From: Nocardioides jejuensis
GTDB lineage: Bacteria > Actinomycetota > Actinomycetes > Propionibacteriales > Nocardioidaceae
NCBI RefSeq assembly: GCF_004337475.1
Contig: NZ_SJZJ01000004.1
Coordinates: forward strand, 1 to 64,000
Reading direction: 5' to 3'
DNA: 64,000 bases
Part shown: one piece after another, positions 54,437-63,109 of the stretch
Position numbering within the stretch: position 1 is the stretch's first letter
Layout: each line of letters begins with the position of its first letter
Made by a program: the position numbers and the translations under genes
Notes under the pieces: model-generated
Told to the model about the DNA's origin: nothing
Database searches by the model: none
What the model saw: only the letters and a program-made list of their open reading frames with translations

Positions 54437-54865
54437 ATGCCTCCCAAGAAGAAGATCGCCGCGCTGGTCAAGGTCCAGCTCCAGGCTGGCGCTGCTACCC
54501 CGGCTCCGCCGGTCGGTACGGCCCTCGGTCCGCACGGCGTCAACATCATGGACTTCTGCAAGGCGTACAACGCCCAGACCGAGGCCATGCGCGGCAACGT
54601 GATCCCCGTCGAGATCACCATCTACGAAGACCGCACCTTCACCTTCATCACGAAGACCCCGCCGGCCGCGGAGCTCATCAAGAAGGCCGCCGGCATCGCC
54701 AAGGGCTCGTCGGTCCCGCACAAGGACAAGGTCGCCAAGCTGACCAAGGACCAGGTGCGCGAGATCGCCCAGACCAAGCTTCCTGACCTCAACGCCAACG
54801 ACATTGAGGCCGCCATGAAGATCGTCGAGGGCACTGCGCGCTCGATGGGCGTCACGACCGACTGA
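54437..54865 (+). CDS. rplK: 50S ribosomal protein L11
   Basis: 142 residues, full length. [34 protein letters not shown] is the diagnostic N-terminal rRNA-binding region (read in parts), and the C-terminal ARSMGVTTD helix is present. It forms the GTPase-associated centre with 23S rRNA. It is followed by rplA after 65 bp. Confidence 0.98.
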   Translation: MPPKKKIAALVKVQLQAGAATPAPPVGTALGPHGVNIMDFCKAYNAQTEAMRGNVIPVEITIYEDRTFTFITKTPPAAELIKKAAGIAKGSSVPHKDKVAKLTKDQVREIAQTKLPDLNANDIEAAMKIVEGTARSMGVTTD

Positions 54866-54930
54866 ATCCCCGTGGGAGGGCCGCGCTGGCCCGCTGACCA
54901 CACCTCCTCTTAAGAACCGAAGGAAATATC

Positions 54931-55644
54931 ATGCAGCGCAGCAAGACCTACCGCGCGGCGGCCGAGTCGTTCGACAAGAACGAGATCTTCGCCCCGCTCG
55001 CCGCGATCAAGATCGCCAAGGGTGCCTCCAAGAAGAAGTTCGACGAGACCGTCGACGTGTCGATGTCGCTCGGCGTGGACCCGCGCAAGGCGGACCAGAT
55101 GGTCCGTGGCACCGTCTCCCTGCCGCACGGCACGGGCAAGACCGTCCGCGTCCTCGTGTTCGCGAACGCCGAGAAGGCTGACGCCGCCCGCGAGGCCGGC
55201 GCTGACTTCGTCGGTGGCGACGAGCTCATCGAGAAGGTGGCCGGCGGCTGGACCGACTTCGACGCCGCTGTCGCGACGCCGGACCTCATGGGCAAGGTCG
55301 GCCGTGTCGCCCGTGTCCTCGGTCCCCGTGGCCTCATGCCGAACCCGAAGACGGGCACCGTCACCCCCGATGTCGCGAAGGCTGTTGCCGACATCAAGGG
55401 CGGCAAGATCGAGTTCCGCGTGGACCGTCACGCGAACCTCCACTTCATCATCGGCAAGGCGTCGTTCTCCGAGCAGCAGCTCGCCGAGAACTACGCGGCT
55501 GCCCTCGAGGAGATCCTGCGTCTGAAGCCGGCCTCCTCCAAGGGTCGCTACATCAAGAAGGTCACCGTCTCCACGACGATGGGCCCCGGCGTCCAGGTCG
55601 ACCCGAACCGCACCAAGAACGTCGCGGTCGAGGACGAGTCCTGA
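54931..55644 (+). CDS. rplA: 50S ribosomal protein L1
   Basis: 237 residues. [38 protein letters not shown] and [14 protein letters not shown] are standard L1 segments. It builds the mobile L1 stalk and usually represses its own operon. A strong terminator hairpin follows at 55672. Confidence 0.98.
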   Translation: MQRSKTYRAAAESFDKNEIFAPLAAIKIAKGASKKKFDETVDVSMSLGVDPRKADQMVRGTVSLPHGTGKTVRVLVFANAEKADAAREAGADFVGGDELIEKVAGGWTDFDAAVATPDLMGKVGRVARVLGPRGLMPNPKTGTVTPDVAKAVADIKGGKIEFRVDRHANLHFIIGKASFSEQQLAENYAAALEEILRLKPASSKGRYIKKVTVSTTMGPGVQVDPNRTKNVAVEDES

Positions 55645-55671
55645 TTTTCAGCGCTTTCTGAGAATTAGCCG

Positions 55672-55706
55672 CGAAGGCCCCACCCGCACCGCGGGTGGGG
55701 CCTTCG
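55672..55706 (+). terminator. Perfect 16-bp terminator after rplA
   Basis: CGAAGGCCCCACCCGC (55672-55687) pairs perfectly with 55691-55706 around a 3-nt loop, ending the secE-nusG-rplK-rplA transcript. Confidence 0.9.
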
Positions 55707-55725
55707 TCATGTTTGACTACCGCCC

Positions 55726-56565
55726 ATGTCCAACGCCGTGAGCACCGCCAGCCGTACCCGCCGCAATGTCGTGATCGTCCTCAGTGCCGTCGCGGTGCTC
55801 GCCCTCCTCGTGGGAGGACTGCTGCTCCTCAACCGGGGCTCGGACAAGGATGACGCTGCCGTCGGCGACCTCCAGGAGCTGCGGCGCGACGACTTCGCCG
55901 CCGCGCTGATCAACGCGCGCGAGAAGGCCGGCTCCTGGAGCTACCTCGAGGCGCAGACGCTCAATGGCAAGCCCAACGGCGTCCTCAACGGCAAGGTCGC
56001 CTGGGACGGCAAGAAGGTCAAGCTCGCCTTCGCTCCCGCCGGCTCGACTGACGGTGAGGGTGAGTTCCGCTCGGTCGACGGCGATTGGTACTACTACAGC
56101 CCCAAGGACGACGCGAAGAAGCCCTGGCTCAAGCTCGACAGTGCCAAGTCGAAGGTCGTGGTCCAGGCCATGAGCAACGAGGCGGACCCGCGCCGTCAGC
56201 TGGCGATCTTCGAGGACCCGGCCGGCTTCCAGGTCGTCGGTGTGGAGAACATCGGCATCGCCCAGGCCGTGCACTACCGCGTGACCGTGTCGGTCGAGAA
56301 GGTCAAGGAAGTCACCAGCAACCCGGTCGTCGGCAACCCCGGTGACGTCCAGGTCTGGGACGTCTGGGTCAACGACAAGGACCAGGTCGTCAAGATGACG
56401 ATCCCGACCGACATCGGCGCGGTCACCTCGGAGGAGATCATCACCTTCACGGGCTACGGCGACAAGGTCGACATCGAGGTCCCGCCGGCCGACCAGGTCC
56501 GCTCCGCGGCGCTCGTGGCGCAGCCCGAGCCGACCAAGACCGCCACCCCCGGCACCAACCACTGA
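55726..56565 (+). CDS. LppX/LprAFG-like exported protein
   Basis: 279 residues. A single N-terminal membrane helix (VVIVLSAVAVLALLVGGLLLL) anchors it; there is no lipobox Cys. The rest resembles the LppX_LprAFG lipid-carrier fold of actinobacterial lipoproteins (WSYLEAQTLNGKPNGVLNG, VDGDWYYYSPKDD, VHYRVTVSVEKVKEV). It may bind a hydrophobic ligand outside the membrane. It is inserted between the L11-L1 and L10-L12 genes, bounded by terminators on both sides, so it is its own unit. Confidence 0.72.
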   Translation: MSNAVSTASRTRRNVVIVLSAVAVLALLVGGLLLLNRGSDKDDAAVGDLQELRRDDFAAALINAREKAGSWSYLEAQTLNGKPNGVLNGKVAWDGKKVKLAFAPAGSTDGEGEFRSVDGDWYYYSPKDDAKKPWLKLDSAKSKVVVQAMSNEADPRRQLAIFEDPAGFQVVGVENIGIAQAVHYRVTVSVEKVKEVTSNPVVGNPGDVQVWDVWVNDKDQVVKMTIPTDIGAVTSEEIITFTGYGDKVDIEVPPADQVRSAALVAQPEPTKTATPGTNH

Positions 56566-56579
56566 CGTACGCCGTCGTA

Positions 56580-56611
56580 CCCCCGCGCCTGCCGATTTGG
56601 TGGCGCGGGGG
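56580..56611 (+). terminator. Terminator after the LppX-like gene
   Basis: CCCCCGCGCC (56580-56589) pairs with GGCGCGGGGG (56602-56611) around a 12-nt loop. Confidence 0.75.
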
Positions 56612-56629
56612 AGCGGCGCGTAATGTCTC

Positions 56630-56772
56630 CACCTGAAACCCGAGACCGCCGGTCGTCTCCCTGCCCAGCAGGGTGACCGAAGGATCCGCGAAGCGGACGA
56701 CCTGCGCAGGTGTCAGAGCCGGACTTCCGAGTCCATCAACGCCCTGAGCGCCTGCGCCGGGGCGTTTTTTGC
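56630..56772 (+). ncRNA. Ribosomal protein L10 leader RNA with attenuator
   Basis: The 5' leader before rplJ contains a GAGACCGCCGGTC hairpin, the CCCTGCCCAGCAGGGTGACC segment and a final stem AACGCCC/GGGCGTT (56738-56744, 56760-56766) followed by six Ts. This is the arrangement of the L10 leader, to which the L10(L12)4 complex binds to repress rplJ-rplL. The terminal stem is an intrinsic terminator, so attenuation is likely part of the control. Confidence 0.85.
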
Positions 56773-56812
56773 ATGATCCTCCGCGGTGGCCTCACCAATC
56801 GGAAGGAGACCC

Positions 56813-57463
56813 ATGGCACGGGCAGACAAGGCAGCCGCTGTTGCCGAGGTCGTTGACACGTTCAACGCCTCGAACGGCGCCGTCCTGACCGAGTACCGCG
56901 GTCTCACCGTTGCGGAGCTGAAGCAGCTGCGACGCTCCCTCGGCGAGAACGCTGACTACGCCGTGGTCAAGAACACGCTGGCCCTCATTGCCGCCAAGGA
57001 GGCGGGCATCGAGGGTCTGGACGACCTGCTCACCGGTCCGACCGCCATCGCCTTCATCAAGGGCGACGTCGTCGAGACGGCCAAGGGTCTGCGTGACTTT
57101 GCCAAGGCGAACCCCGCCCTTGTCATCAAGGGTGGTTTCCTGGACGGCAACCTCCTCGACGCTGCCGATGTCGCCAAGCTGGCCGACCTCGAGTCGCGTG
57201 AGGTGCTGCTCGCCAAGGTTGCCGGTGCTCTCACCGCCACCATGGCCCAGGCGCTCTACGCGTTCAACGCCCTGCCGTCGAAGACCGCGCAGCTTGCTGC
57301 CGCTCTCGAGGCCAAGGCCGCGAACGACCCCTCGATCCTCGCAGGTGGTGCCGGTGCCCCGGCTGCCGCCGAGGAGACCCCGGCCGTCGAGGCCGCTCCG
57401 GAGGAGGCTGCCGACGAGGCTGCCCCCGCCGAGGCGACCGAGGCCGAGTCCGCCGACGCCTGA
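56813..57463 (+). CDS. rplJ: 50S ribosomal protein L10
   Basis: 216 residues from ATG at 56813 with GGAAGGAG upstream. [20 protein letters not shown] and [14 protein letters not shown] are diagnostic. The C-terminus extends into an Ala/Glu-rich tail of about 40 residues beyond the L12-binding helix, common in actinobacteria. It anchors the L7/L12 stalk. Confidence 0.97.
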   Translation: MARADKAAAVAEVVDTFNASNGAVLTEYRGLTVAELKQLRRSLGENADYAVVKNTLALIAAKEAGIEGLDDLLTGPTAIAFIKGDVVETAKGLRDFAKANPALVIKGGFLDGNLLDAADVAKLADLESREVLLAKVAGALTATMAQALYAFNALPSKTAQLAAALEAKAANDPSILAGGAGAPAAAEETPAVEAAPEEAADEAAPAEATEAESADA

Positions 57464-57544
57464 TTCCAGGCTGACGCACCACACCACCTGAAACCCCGGC
57501 CTTCTCCGACAACCGGAGCGGGCCACTGCGAAAGGACCGCCATC

Positions 57545-57928
57545 ATGGCGAAGCTCACCACCGCCGAGCTGCTCGACGCGTTCAAGGAGCTCACCCTCAT
57601 CGAGCTCTCCGAGTTCGTGAAGGAGTTCGAGGAGACCTTCGGCGTCACCGCCGCTGCTCCGGTTGCCGTTGCCGCTGCTGGTGGCGCTGCCCCGGCCGCC
57701 GAGGCTGCCGCTGAGAAGGACGAGTTCGACGTCGAGCTCACCGCCGCCGGCGACAAGAAGATCAACGTCATCAAGGAGGTGCGCGCGCTCACCAACCTCG
57801 GTCTCAAGGAGGCCAAGGACCTGGTCGAGGCCGCCCCCAAGGTGATCCTCGAGGGCGTCGCCAAGGACGCTGCCGAGAAGGCCAAGGAGGCCCTCGAGGG
57901 CGCCGGCGCCACCGTCACCCTCAAGTGA
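57545..57928 (+). CDS. rplL: 50S ribosomal protein L7/L12
   Basis: 127 residues: N-terminal dimerisation helices ([20 protein letters not shown]), an Ala-rich hinge and the C-terminal domain ([37 protein letters not shown]) that recruits translation GTPases. It follows rplJ in the L10 leader-controlled operon and is ended by a strong hairpin. Confidence 0.98.
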   Translation: MAKLTTAELLDAFKELTLIELSEFVKEFEETFGVTAAAPVAVAAAGGAAPAAEAAAEKDEFDVELTAAGDKKINVIKEVRALTNLGLKEAKDLVEAAPKVILEGVAKDAAEKAKEALEGAGATVTLK

Positions 57929-57950
57929 CTCTGACTCTCTGAGTCTTCCG

Positions 57951-57986
57951 GACCGGGCGGTCACCCTGCGGGGTGGCCGCCCGGTC
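57951..57986 (+). terminator. 16-bp terminator after rplL
   Basis: GACCGGGCGGTCACCC (57951-57966) pairs with 57971-57986, one G.T wobble, 4-nt loop. Confidence 0.88.
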
Positions 57987-58039
57987 TGCCATTTCCGGAG
58001 GGGCGTTTCCGGCGGGCTCCCGGCACGTGGTTTACCCGT

Positions 58040-58053
58040 CAGTACAAATACTG
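58040..58053. promoter_or_regulatory. Operator-like palindrome upstream of the mce operon
   Basis: CAGTA-CAAA-TACTG, a perfect 14-bp palindrome with an AT-rich centre in a very GC-rich region, lies 126 bp before the first mce gene. It is a candidate binding site for a TetR- or GntR-type mce regulator. Confidence 0.45.
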
Positions 58054-58178
58054 GGCATTGGGTGACGTGGGCCACGAAAGGCCGTAACTTTGCGGTGTCG
58101 GTCACGTTGAGTGCACCGTGAGGCAGTCGACCCCGGTCGGTGCAGCCGCGATACGCACGTAAGGAAGAGGGAACCCTC

Positions 58179-59165
58179 ATGGGTGTTGAGATCAAGATCG
58201 AGCATCTGACGAAGTCGTTCGGCAAGCAGCTGATCTGGAACGACGTCACGCTGACGATGCCCGCCGGCGAGATCTGCGTGATGCTCGGCCCGTCCGGCAC
58301 CGGTAAGTCGGTCATGCTCAAGACCCTCATCGGCCTGCTCAAGCCCGATCACGGCTCGGTCATCATCGAGGGCACCGACATCGCCAACTGTTCGGAGAAG
58401 GACCTCTACGAGGTCCGCAAGCTCTTCGGTGTCCTCTTCCAGGACGGCGCGATGTTCGGCTCGATGAACCTCTTCGACAACGTCGCCTTCCCGCTGCGCG
58501 AGCACACCCGCAAGTCCGAGTCCGAGATCAAGAAGATCGTTCTCGAGAAGATGGACCTCGTCGGTCTGATCGGCGCGGAGTACAAGCTCCCCGGCGAGAT
58601 CTCCGGTGGTATGCGCAAGCGTGCCGGCCTCGCCCGTGCCCTCGTGCTCGACCCCGAGATCCTCCTCATCGACGAGCCCGACTCGGGTCTCGACCCGGTG
58701 CGTACGTCGTTCATCAACCAGCTCTTCGTCGACCTGAACGCGCAGATTGAAGCGACGTTCATGATCGTCACGCACGACATCCACTCGGTCCGTGTCGTCC
58801 CGGACTCGATCGGCCTGCTCTACCACAAGCACCTGGCCATGTTCGGCCCGCGCGAGATGCTGCTGTCCTCGGACGAGCCGGTCGTGCGCCAGTTCCTCAA
58901 CGCCCAGACCGTCGGCCCGATCGGCATGTCCGAGGAGAAGGACGCCGACCAGCTGGCCGCGGAGAAGGACATGGACCTCCCGCCGCTGCCGCCGATCCCG
59001 CTCCAGCTCGAGCCGTCCAACGGCATTCCGCGCCGCACCCAGCGTCCGCCGGGCGAGTGGTGCCGCATCAACGGCGTGACGCCGCCTCCGGGTTCGTTCC
59101 GCGCGGACTCGATCCTGTCGGCCACGGCTGCCGCTAAGGGTGAGCCGGACGCAGCGAAGCTCTGA
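58179..59165 (+). CDS. Mce-system ATPase (MceG/MlaF-like)
   Basis: 328 residues. Walker A GPSGTGKSVMLKTLIG (near residue 37), signature ISGGMRKRAGLARAL, Walker B LLIDEPDSGLDP and the H-switch VTHDIHSV make a complete ABC ATPase. The C-terminal tail of about 80 residues, rich in Pro, is typical of MceG. It powers lipid or sterol import through the YrbE permeases encoded next. ATG at 58179 follows AAGGAAGAGG. Confidence 0.92.
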   Translation: MGVEIKIEHLTKSFGKQLIWNDVTLTMPAGEICVMLGPSGTGKSVMLKTLIGLLKPDHGSVIIEGTDIANCSEKDLYEVRKLFGVLFQDGAMFGSMNLFDNVAFPLREHTRKSESEIKKIVLEKMDLVGLIGAEYKLPGEISGGMRKRAGLARALVLDPEILLIDEPDSGLDPVRTSFINQLFVDLNAQIEATFMIVTHDIHSVRVVPDSIGLLYHKHLAMFGPREMLLSSDEPVVRQFLNAQTVGPIGMSEEKDADQLAAEKDMDLPPLPPIPLQLEPSNGIPRRTQRPPGEWCRINGVTPPPGSFRADSILSATAAAKGEPDAAKL

Positions 59166-59176
59166 GAGGCGGGCCC

Positions 59177-59962
59177 ATGGCAGCGCTCACTGCTTCCAGG
59201 GCTCTCGCGCCTATCGGCACGGCAGGCAAGCTCTTCGCGTTCGCGCTGGATGTTGCCAGGGGGCTGTTCCGTCGACCGTTCCAGACACGGGAGTTCTTTC
59301 AGCAGGCGTGGTTCATCGCTTCGGTGACCATCGTCCCGACTGCACTTGTCGCCATCCCCTTCGGCGCGGTCATCGCGCTGCAGGTCGGTGGCCTCATCGC
59401 GCAGTTCGGCGCCCAGTCGTTCACGGGATCGGCGTCGGTCCTCGCGGTCGTCCGTGAGGCCGGCCCGATCGCGACCTCGCTGCTCATCGCGGGGGCCGGC
59501 GGTTCGGCGATCGCTGCCGACCTCGGCGCGCGCAAGATCCGCGAGGAGCTCGACGCGATGATGGTGCTGGGCATTGACCCGATCCAGCGGCTCGTCGTCC
59601 CGCGCGTGCTCGCCTGCATGCTGGTGGCGGTCTTCCTCAACGGCCTGGTCAGCGTCGTCGGCGTCATGGGCGGCTACGTCTTCAACGTGATCCTCCAGCA
59701 CGGCACCCCCGGCGCCTACCTGTCGAGCTTCACCGCGCTCGCCCAGCTGCCCGACCTCTATCAAGGTATGGTCAAGGCGCTCGTGTTCGGCCTGATCGCG
59801 GCCATCGTCGCGTCCTACATGGGCATGAACGCCGGCGGCGGCCCGAAGGGCGTCGGCGACGCGGTCAACATGTCGGTCGTCATCACCTTCATGCTGCTCT
59901 TCCTGGTGAACTTCGTGCTCAGCGCGCTGTACATCCAGCTCGTCCCACCGAAGACAGGCTGA
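59177..59962 (+). CDS. YrbE/MlaE-type permease A
   Basis: 261 residues, about five membrane helices. The MlaE signature is seen in IPFGAVIALQVGGLIAQFG and DLGARKIREELDAMMVLGID. With the second YrbE protein it forms the transmembrane channel of the Mce importer. It starts 11 bp after the ATPase stop. Confidence 0.93.
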   Translation: MAALTASRALAPIGTAGKLFAFALDVARGLFRRPFQTREFFQQAWFIASVTIVPTALVAIPFGAVIALQVGGLIAQFGAQSFTGSASVLAVVREAGPIATSLLIAGAGGSAIAADLGARKIREELDAMMVLGIDPIQRLVVPRVLACMLVAVFLNGLVSVVGVMGGYVFNVILQHGTPGAYLSSFTALAQLPDLYQGMVKALVFGLIAAIVASYMGMNAGGGPKGVGDAVNMSVVITFMLLFLVNFVLSALYIQLVPPKTG

Positions 59963-59966
59963 CGCG

Positions 59967-60794
59967 ATGGGTGCCCTGCTCGCGCTTCCGCAGCGCTTCC
60001 TCAGCTTCCTCGACCACCTCGGTGGCGAGCTGGCCTTCTACCTGCGTGCCCTCGCCTGGGCGCCGGTCGCGATCAAGCGATGGTCGCGCGAGATCATGCG
60101 CCTCCTGGCCGAGGTCACCCTCGGCACGGGCGCGCTCGCTGTCATCGGCGGCACGGTCGGCGTCATCGTCTCGATGTGCTTCTTCACCGGCACGGAGGTC
60201 GGCCTCCAGGGATACGCCGCCCTCAACCAGCTCGGCACGGGTGCGCTGACCGGCTTCGTGTCGGCGTACTTCAACACCCGTGAGATCGCGCCGCTGGTCG
60301 CCGGCATCGCGCTGGCCGCCACGGTCGGTTGCGGTTTCACCGCGCAGCTCGGCGCCATGCGGATCTCCGAGGAGGTCGACGCCCTCGAGGTGATGGCGAT
60401 CCCGTCGCTGCCGTTCCTCGTGACGACGCGCATCCTCGCGGGTCTTGCCGCCATCGTCCCGCTGTACGTCGTCGGCCTGCTGTCGTCGTACTTCGCGACG
60501 CGCCTGGTCGTGACCAAGGCGTACGGACAGAGCAGCGGTGTCTACGACCACTACTTCCACGCGTTCCTGCCACCCGGTGACGTGCTGTGGTCCTTCGGCA
60601 AGGTGCTCGTCTTCGCCGTGGTCGTCATCCTGATCCACTGCTACCACGGCTACACCGCATCGGGCGGTCCGGCCGGCGTCGGCGTCGCGGTTGGCAAGGC
60701 CGTCCGGACCTCCATCGTGGCCATCAACGTCATCGACCTGCTGCTGTCCATGGCGATCTGGGGCACGTCGACCACGGTCAGGTTGGCGGGCTGA
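59967..60794 (+). CDS. YrbE/MlaE-type permease B
   Basis: 275 residues, second permease. The matching signature is in QLGAMRISEEVDALEVMAIP. The N-terminus is longer and more polar than in permease A, as usual for YrbEB. It starts 4 bp after permease A and is followed 3 bp later by the first MCE protein. Confidence 0.93.
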   Translation: MGALLALPQRFLSFLDHLGGELAFYLRALAWAPVAIKRWSREIMRLLAEVTLGTGALAVIGGTVGVIVSMCFFTGTEVGLQGYAALNQLGTGALTGFVSAYFNTREIAPLVAGIALAATVGCGFTAQLGAMRISEEVDALEVMAIPSLPFLVTTRILAGLAAIVPLYVVGLLSSYFATRLVVTKAYGQSSGVYDHYFHAFLPPGDVLWSFGKVLVFAVVVILIHCYHGYTASGGPAGVGVAVGKAVRTSIVAINVIDLLLSMAIWGTSTTVRLAG

Positions 60795-60797
60795 GAC

Positions 60798-62075
60798 ATG
60801 TCGATCCTGCGCAGTCACCGACTCATCGGTCTCCTCTTCCTCGCATTGATGGCCGCATCGCTGTGGTTCACCTACGCGATCTTCAGCCAGAAGTTCACCT
60901 CGTTCGACGAGGTCACCCTCAAGTCGTCGGCCATCGGCCTGCAGATGCCCGAGCGCGCGGACGTGAAGTACCGCGGCGTGATCGTGGGTCAGGTCCTGGA
61001 CTTCAAGCCGGCCGACGGGGGAGCGGAGATCACGCTCGGAATCCGCCCGGACGAGATGAAGACGATCCCGTCCGACGTCACCGGCTCCATCCTCCCGAAG
61101 ACGCTCTTCGGCGAGAAGTACGTGTCGCTGGAGGCGGCCGCCGGGGACACCTCGAGCGCCCTGCAGCCCCACGACGTCATCGCCCGCACCAAGGTCGCGA
61201 CCGAGGTCGAGGCGGTCCTCTCCGACCTGATGCCGCTGCTGCGCGCGGTCCAGCCCGAGCAGCTCAACTACACGCTCAACGCGCTGGCCACCGCGCTTGA
61301 GGGGCGTGGCCCGAAGCTCGGCCAGGGCCTGACCAACCTCGACAACTACCTCAAGCGGTTCAACCCGGAGGTCGACGACTTCATCACCGACATCCGCAAG
61401 ACCGCGGAGGTCTCGGACCTCTACGCGAGCGTGATGCCGCAGATCGCGACCATCCTTCGCAACACCGTCTACACCGGCAACACGCTCAAGACGCGTGAGG
61501 CGAAACTGCAGCAGCTCTTCGGCGAGGTCTCGGCGTTCTCCGACACGGCGCGCAGCTTCCTCGCGGCCAACGAGAAGAACATCATCCGGCTGGGCCAGCT
61601 CAGCCAGGTGCAGCTCCACCTGCTCGCGGAGTACGCACCGCAGTACCCCTGCTTCCTCCAGGGCATGGAGCTGCAGAACAGCCAGGTCCAGGACATGTTC
61701 CGGGGCCACATGCTCCACATCAACGCCGAGCTGATTCCGCACCAGCCGCGCGGCTGGACGCCCGCCGACGCGCCGGTCAACGGGCTCACCGGCAAGCCCT
61801 ACTGCGGTCCGCTGCCGCGGGACACGACCAACCAGGCGCACACGATGCCCGCTCCGCCGAACTTCAACGACGGCGTCGACACCCCGACGGGCAAGGGCAC
61901 GATGCGCGTCGCACCCGGCACCGACCTCGCTGCGTACAGTGGCACCTCGGCCGAGTCTGCCCTGCTGCGTTCGCTGCTCAGCTCCGTCGTGGGCACCGAC
62001 GCCGCCGACGTACCCGACGCGGCGGTCTTCCTGCTCGCGCCGATGGCCCGTGGATCAGAGGTGAGTGTCCAGTGA
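60798..62075 (+). CDS. MCE-family protein 1
   Basis: 425 residues: an N-terminal membrane helix (residues about 6-27), the MCE domain (about 40-120, FDEVTLKSSAIGLQMPERAD, DVKYRGVIVGQVLDF) and a long helical C-terminus (QIATILRNTVYTGNTLKTRE). MCE proteins assemble as hexameric rings or needles that conduct lipids across the envelope. It overlaps the next gene by four bases. Confidence 0.92.
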   Translation: MSILRSHRLIGLLFLALMAASLWFTYAIFSQKFTSFDEVTLKSSAIGLQMPERADVKYRGVIVGQVLDFKPADGGAEITLGIRPDEMKTIPSDVTGSILPKTLFGEKYVSLEAAAGDTSSALQPHDVIARTKVATEVEAVLSDLMPLLRAVQPEQLNYTLNALATALEGRGPKLGQGLTNLDNYLKRFNPEVDDFITDIRKTAEVSDLYASVMPQIATILRNTVYTGNTLKTREAKLQQLFGEVSAFSDTARSFLAANEKNIIRLGQLSQVQLHLLAEYAPQYPCFLQGMELQNSQVQDMFRGHMLHINAELIPHQPRGWTPADAPVNGLTGKPYCGPLPRDTTNQAHTMPAPPNFNDGVDTPTGKGTMRVAPGTDLAAYSGTSAESALLRSLLSSVVGTDAADVPDAAVFLLAPMARGSEVSVQ

Positions 62076-63109
62076 GCCGCAAGGGCCTCGACAAGCGGAC
62101 CAGCCAGGACCTGATCCGCCTGAGCATCTTCATGGTGATCACGGCGCTGGCCACCGGTCTGCTCGCCGTCACCATCGGCAACCTGTCGTTCCAGCCGACC
62201 GAGGACTACAAGGCGGTCTTCTCCGACGCGACCGGCGTCAACAAGGGCGACGACGTCCGGATGGCCGGCGTGAAGATCGGCAGCGTCAAGGACGTCACGA
62301 TCGTCGACCGCACGCACGCCGAGATCGCCTTCAGCGTCAGCAACGACGTTCACGTGACCGACGGGACGCACCTGACGGTGAAGTTCCGCAACCTCGTCGG
62401 CCAGCGCTACCTCTCGATGACGCAGGAGTCCGGCGATGCGGCCGCGCTGAAGGCCGGCTCGACGGTCCCGATGGACCGCACGACACCGGCGCTCGACCTG
62501 ACCGTCCTCTTCAACGGCTTCAAGCCCCTGTTCGCCGCGCTCTCGCCGCGTGACATCAACAAGCTGTCCTACGAGATCGTGCAGGTCTTCCAGGGCGAGG
62601 GCGGCACCCTCGAGGGGCTGCTGGGCGACACCGCCTCGCTCACCTCCACGCTCGCCGACCGCGACGAGATCATCGGCCAGCTGGTCGACAACCTCAACAC
62701 GGTGCTCGTCCACGTCGGCGACCGCGACGAGCAGCTGAGCAGCCTGCTCAAGAGCTTCCGCACGCTCGTTGGCGGTCTCAACAAGGACCGTGACGCGATC
62801 CTCGGTCCGCTCAACCAGATCTCGGAGCTGTCGGTGCAGACCGCGTCCCTCGTCCAGGGCCTCCGGCCCGACCTCGTCGCTGACCTCAAGCAGCTGCGTC
62901 GCCTGAGCACGAACCTCGACAACAACAAGGGCGAGCTCGACCGCGTCCTCCAGGTCCTGCCGATCAAGCTGACCAAGATCGGACGCACGGCGACCTACGG
63001 CTCGTTCTTCAACTTCTACCTGTGCGAGTTCCACGCCCGCGTGAGCCTGCCGGGCGGCAAGGCGCTGCCGATCGACTACAACACGGCTGCGAAGAGGTGT
63101 GACCTCTGA
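62072..63109 (+). CDS. MCE-family protein 2
   Basis: 345 residues with the same layout: membrane helix about residues 20-40, MCE domain (YKAVFSDATGVNKGDDVRMA, GVKIGSVKDV), then helical coiled regions (DRDEQLSSLLKSFRTLVGGL). The start is GTG at 62072 (GTGA overlap). It overlaps the following ATG by one base (TGATG). Confidence 0.92.
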   Translation: MSRKGLDKRTSQDLIRLSIFMVITALATGLLAVTIGNLSFQPTEDYKAVFSDATGVNKGDDVRMAGVKIGSVKDVTIVDRTHAEIAFSVSNDVHVTDGTHLTVKFRNLVGQRYLSMTQESGDAAALKAGSTVPMDRTTPALDLTVLFNGFKPLFAALSPRDINKLSYEIVQVFQGEGGTLEGLLGDTASLTSTLADRDEIIGQLVDNLNTVLVHVGDRDEQLSSLLKSFRTLVGGLNKDRDAILGPLNQISELSVQTASLVQGLRPDLVADLKQLRRLSTNLDNNKGELDRVLQVLPIKLTKIGRTATYGSFFNFYLCEFHARVSLPGGKALPIDYNTAAKRCDL

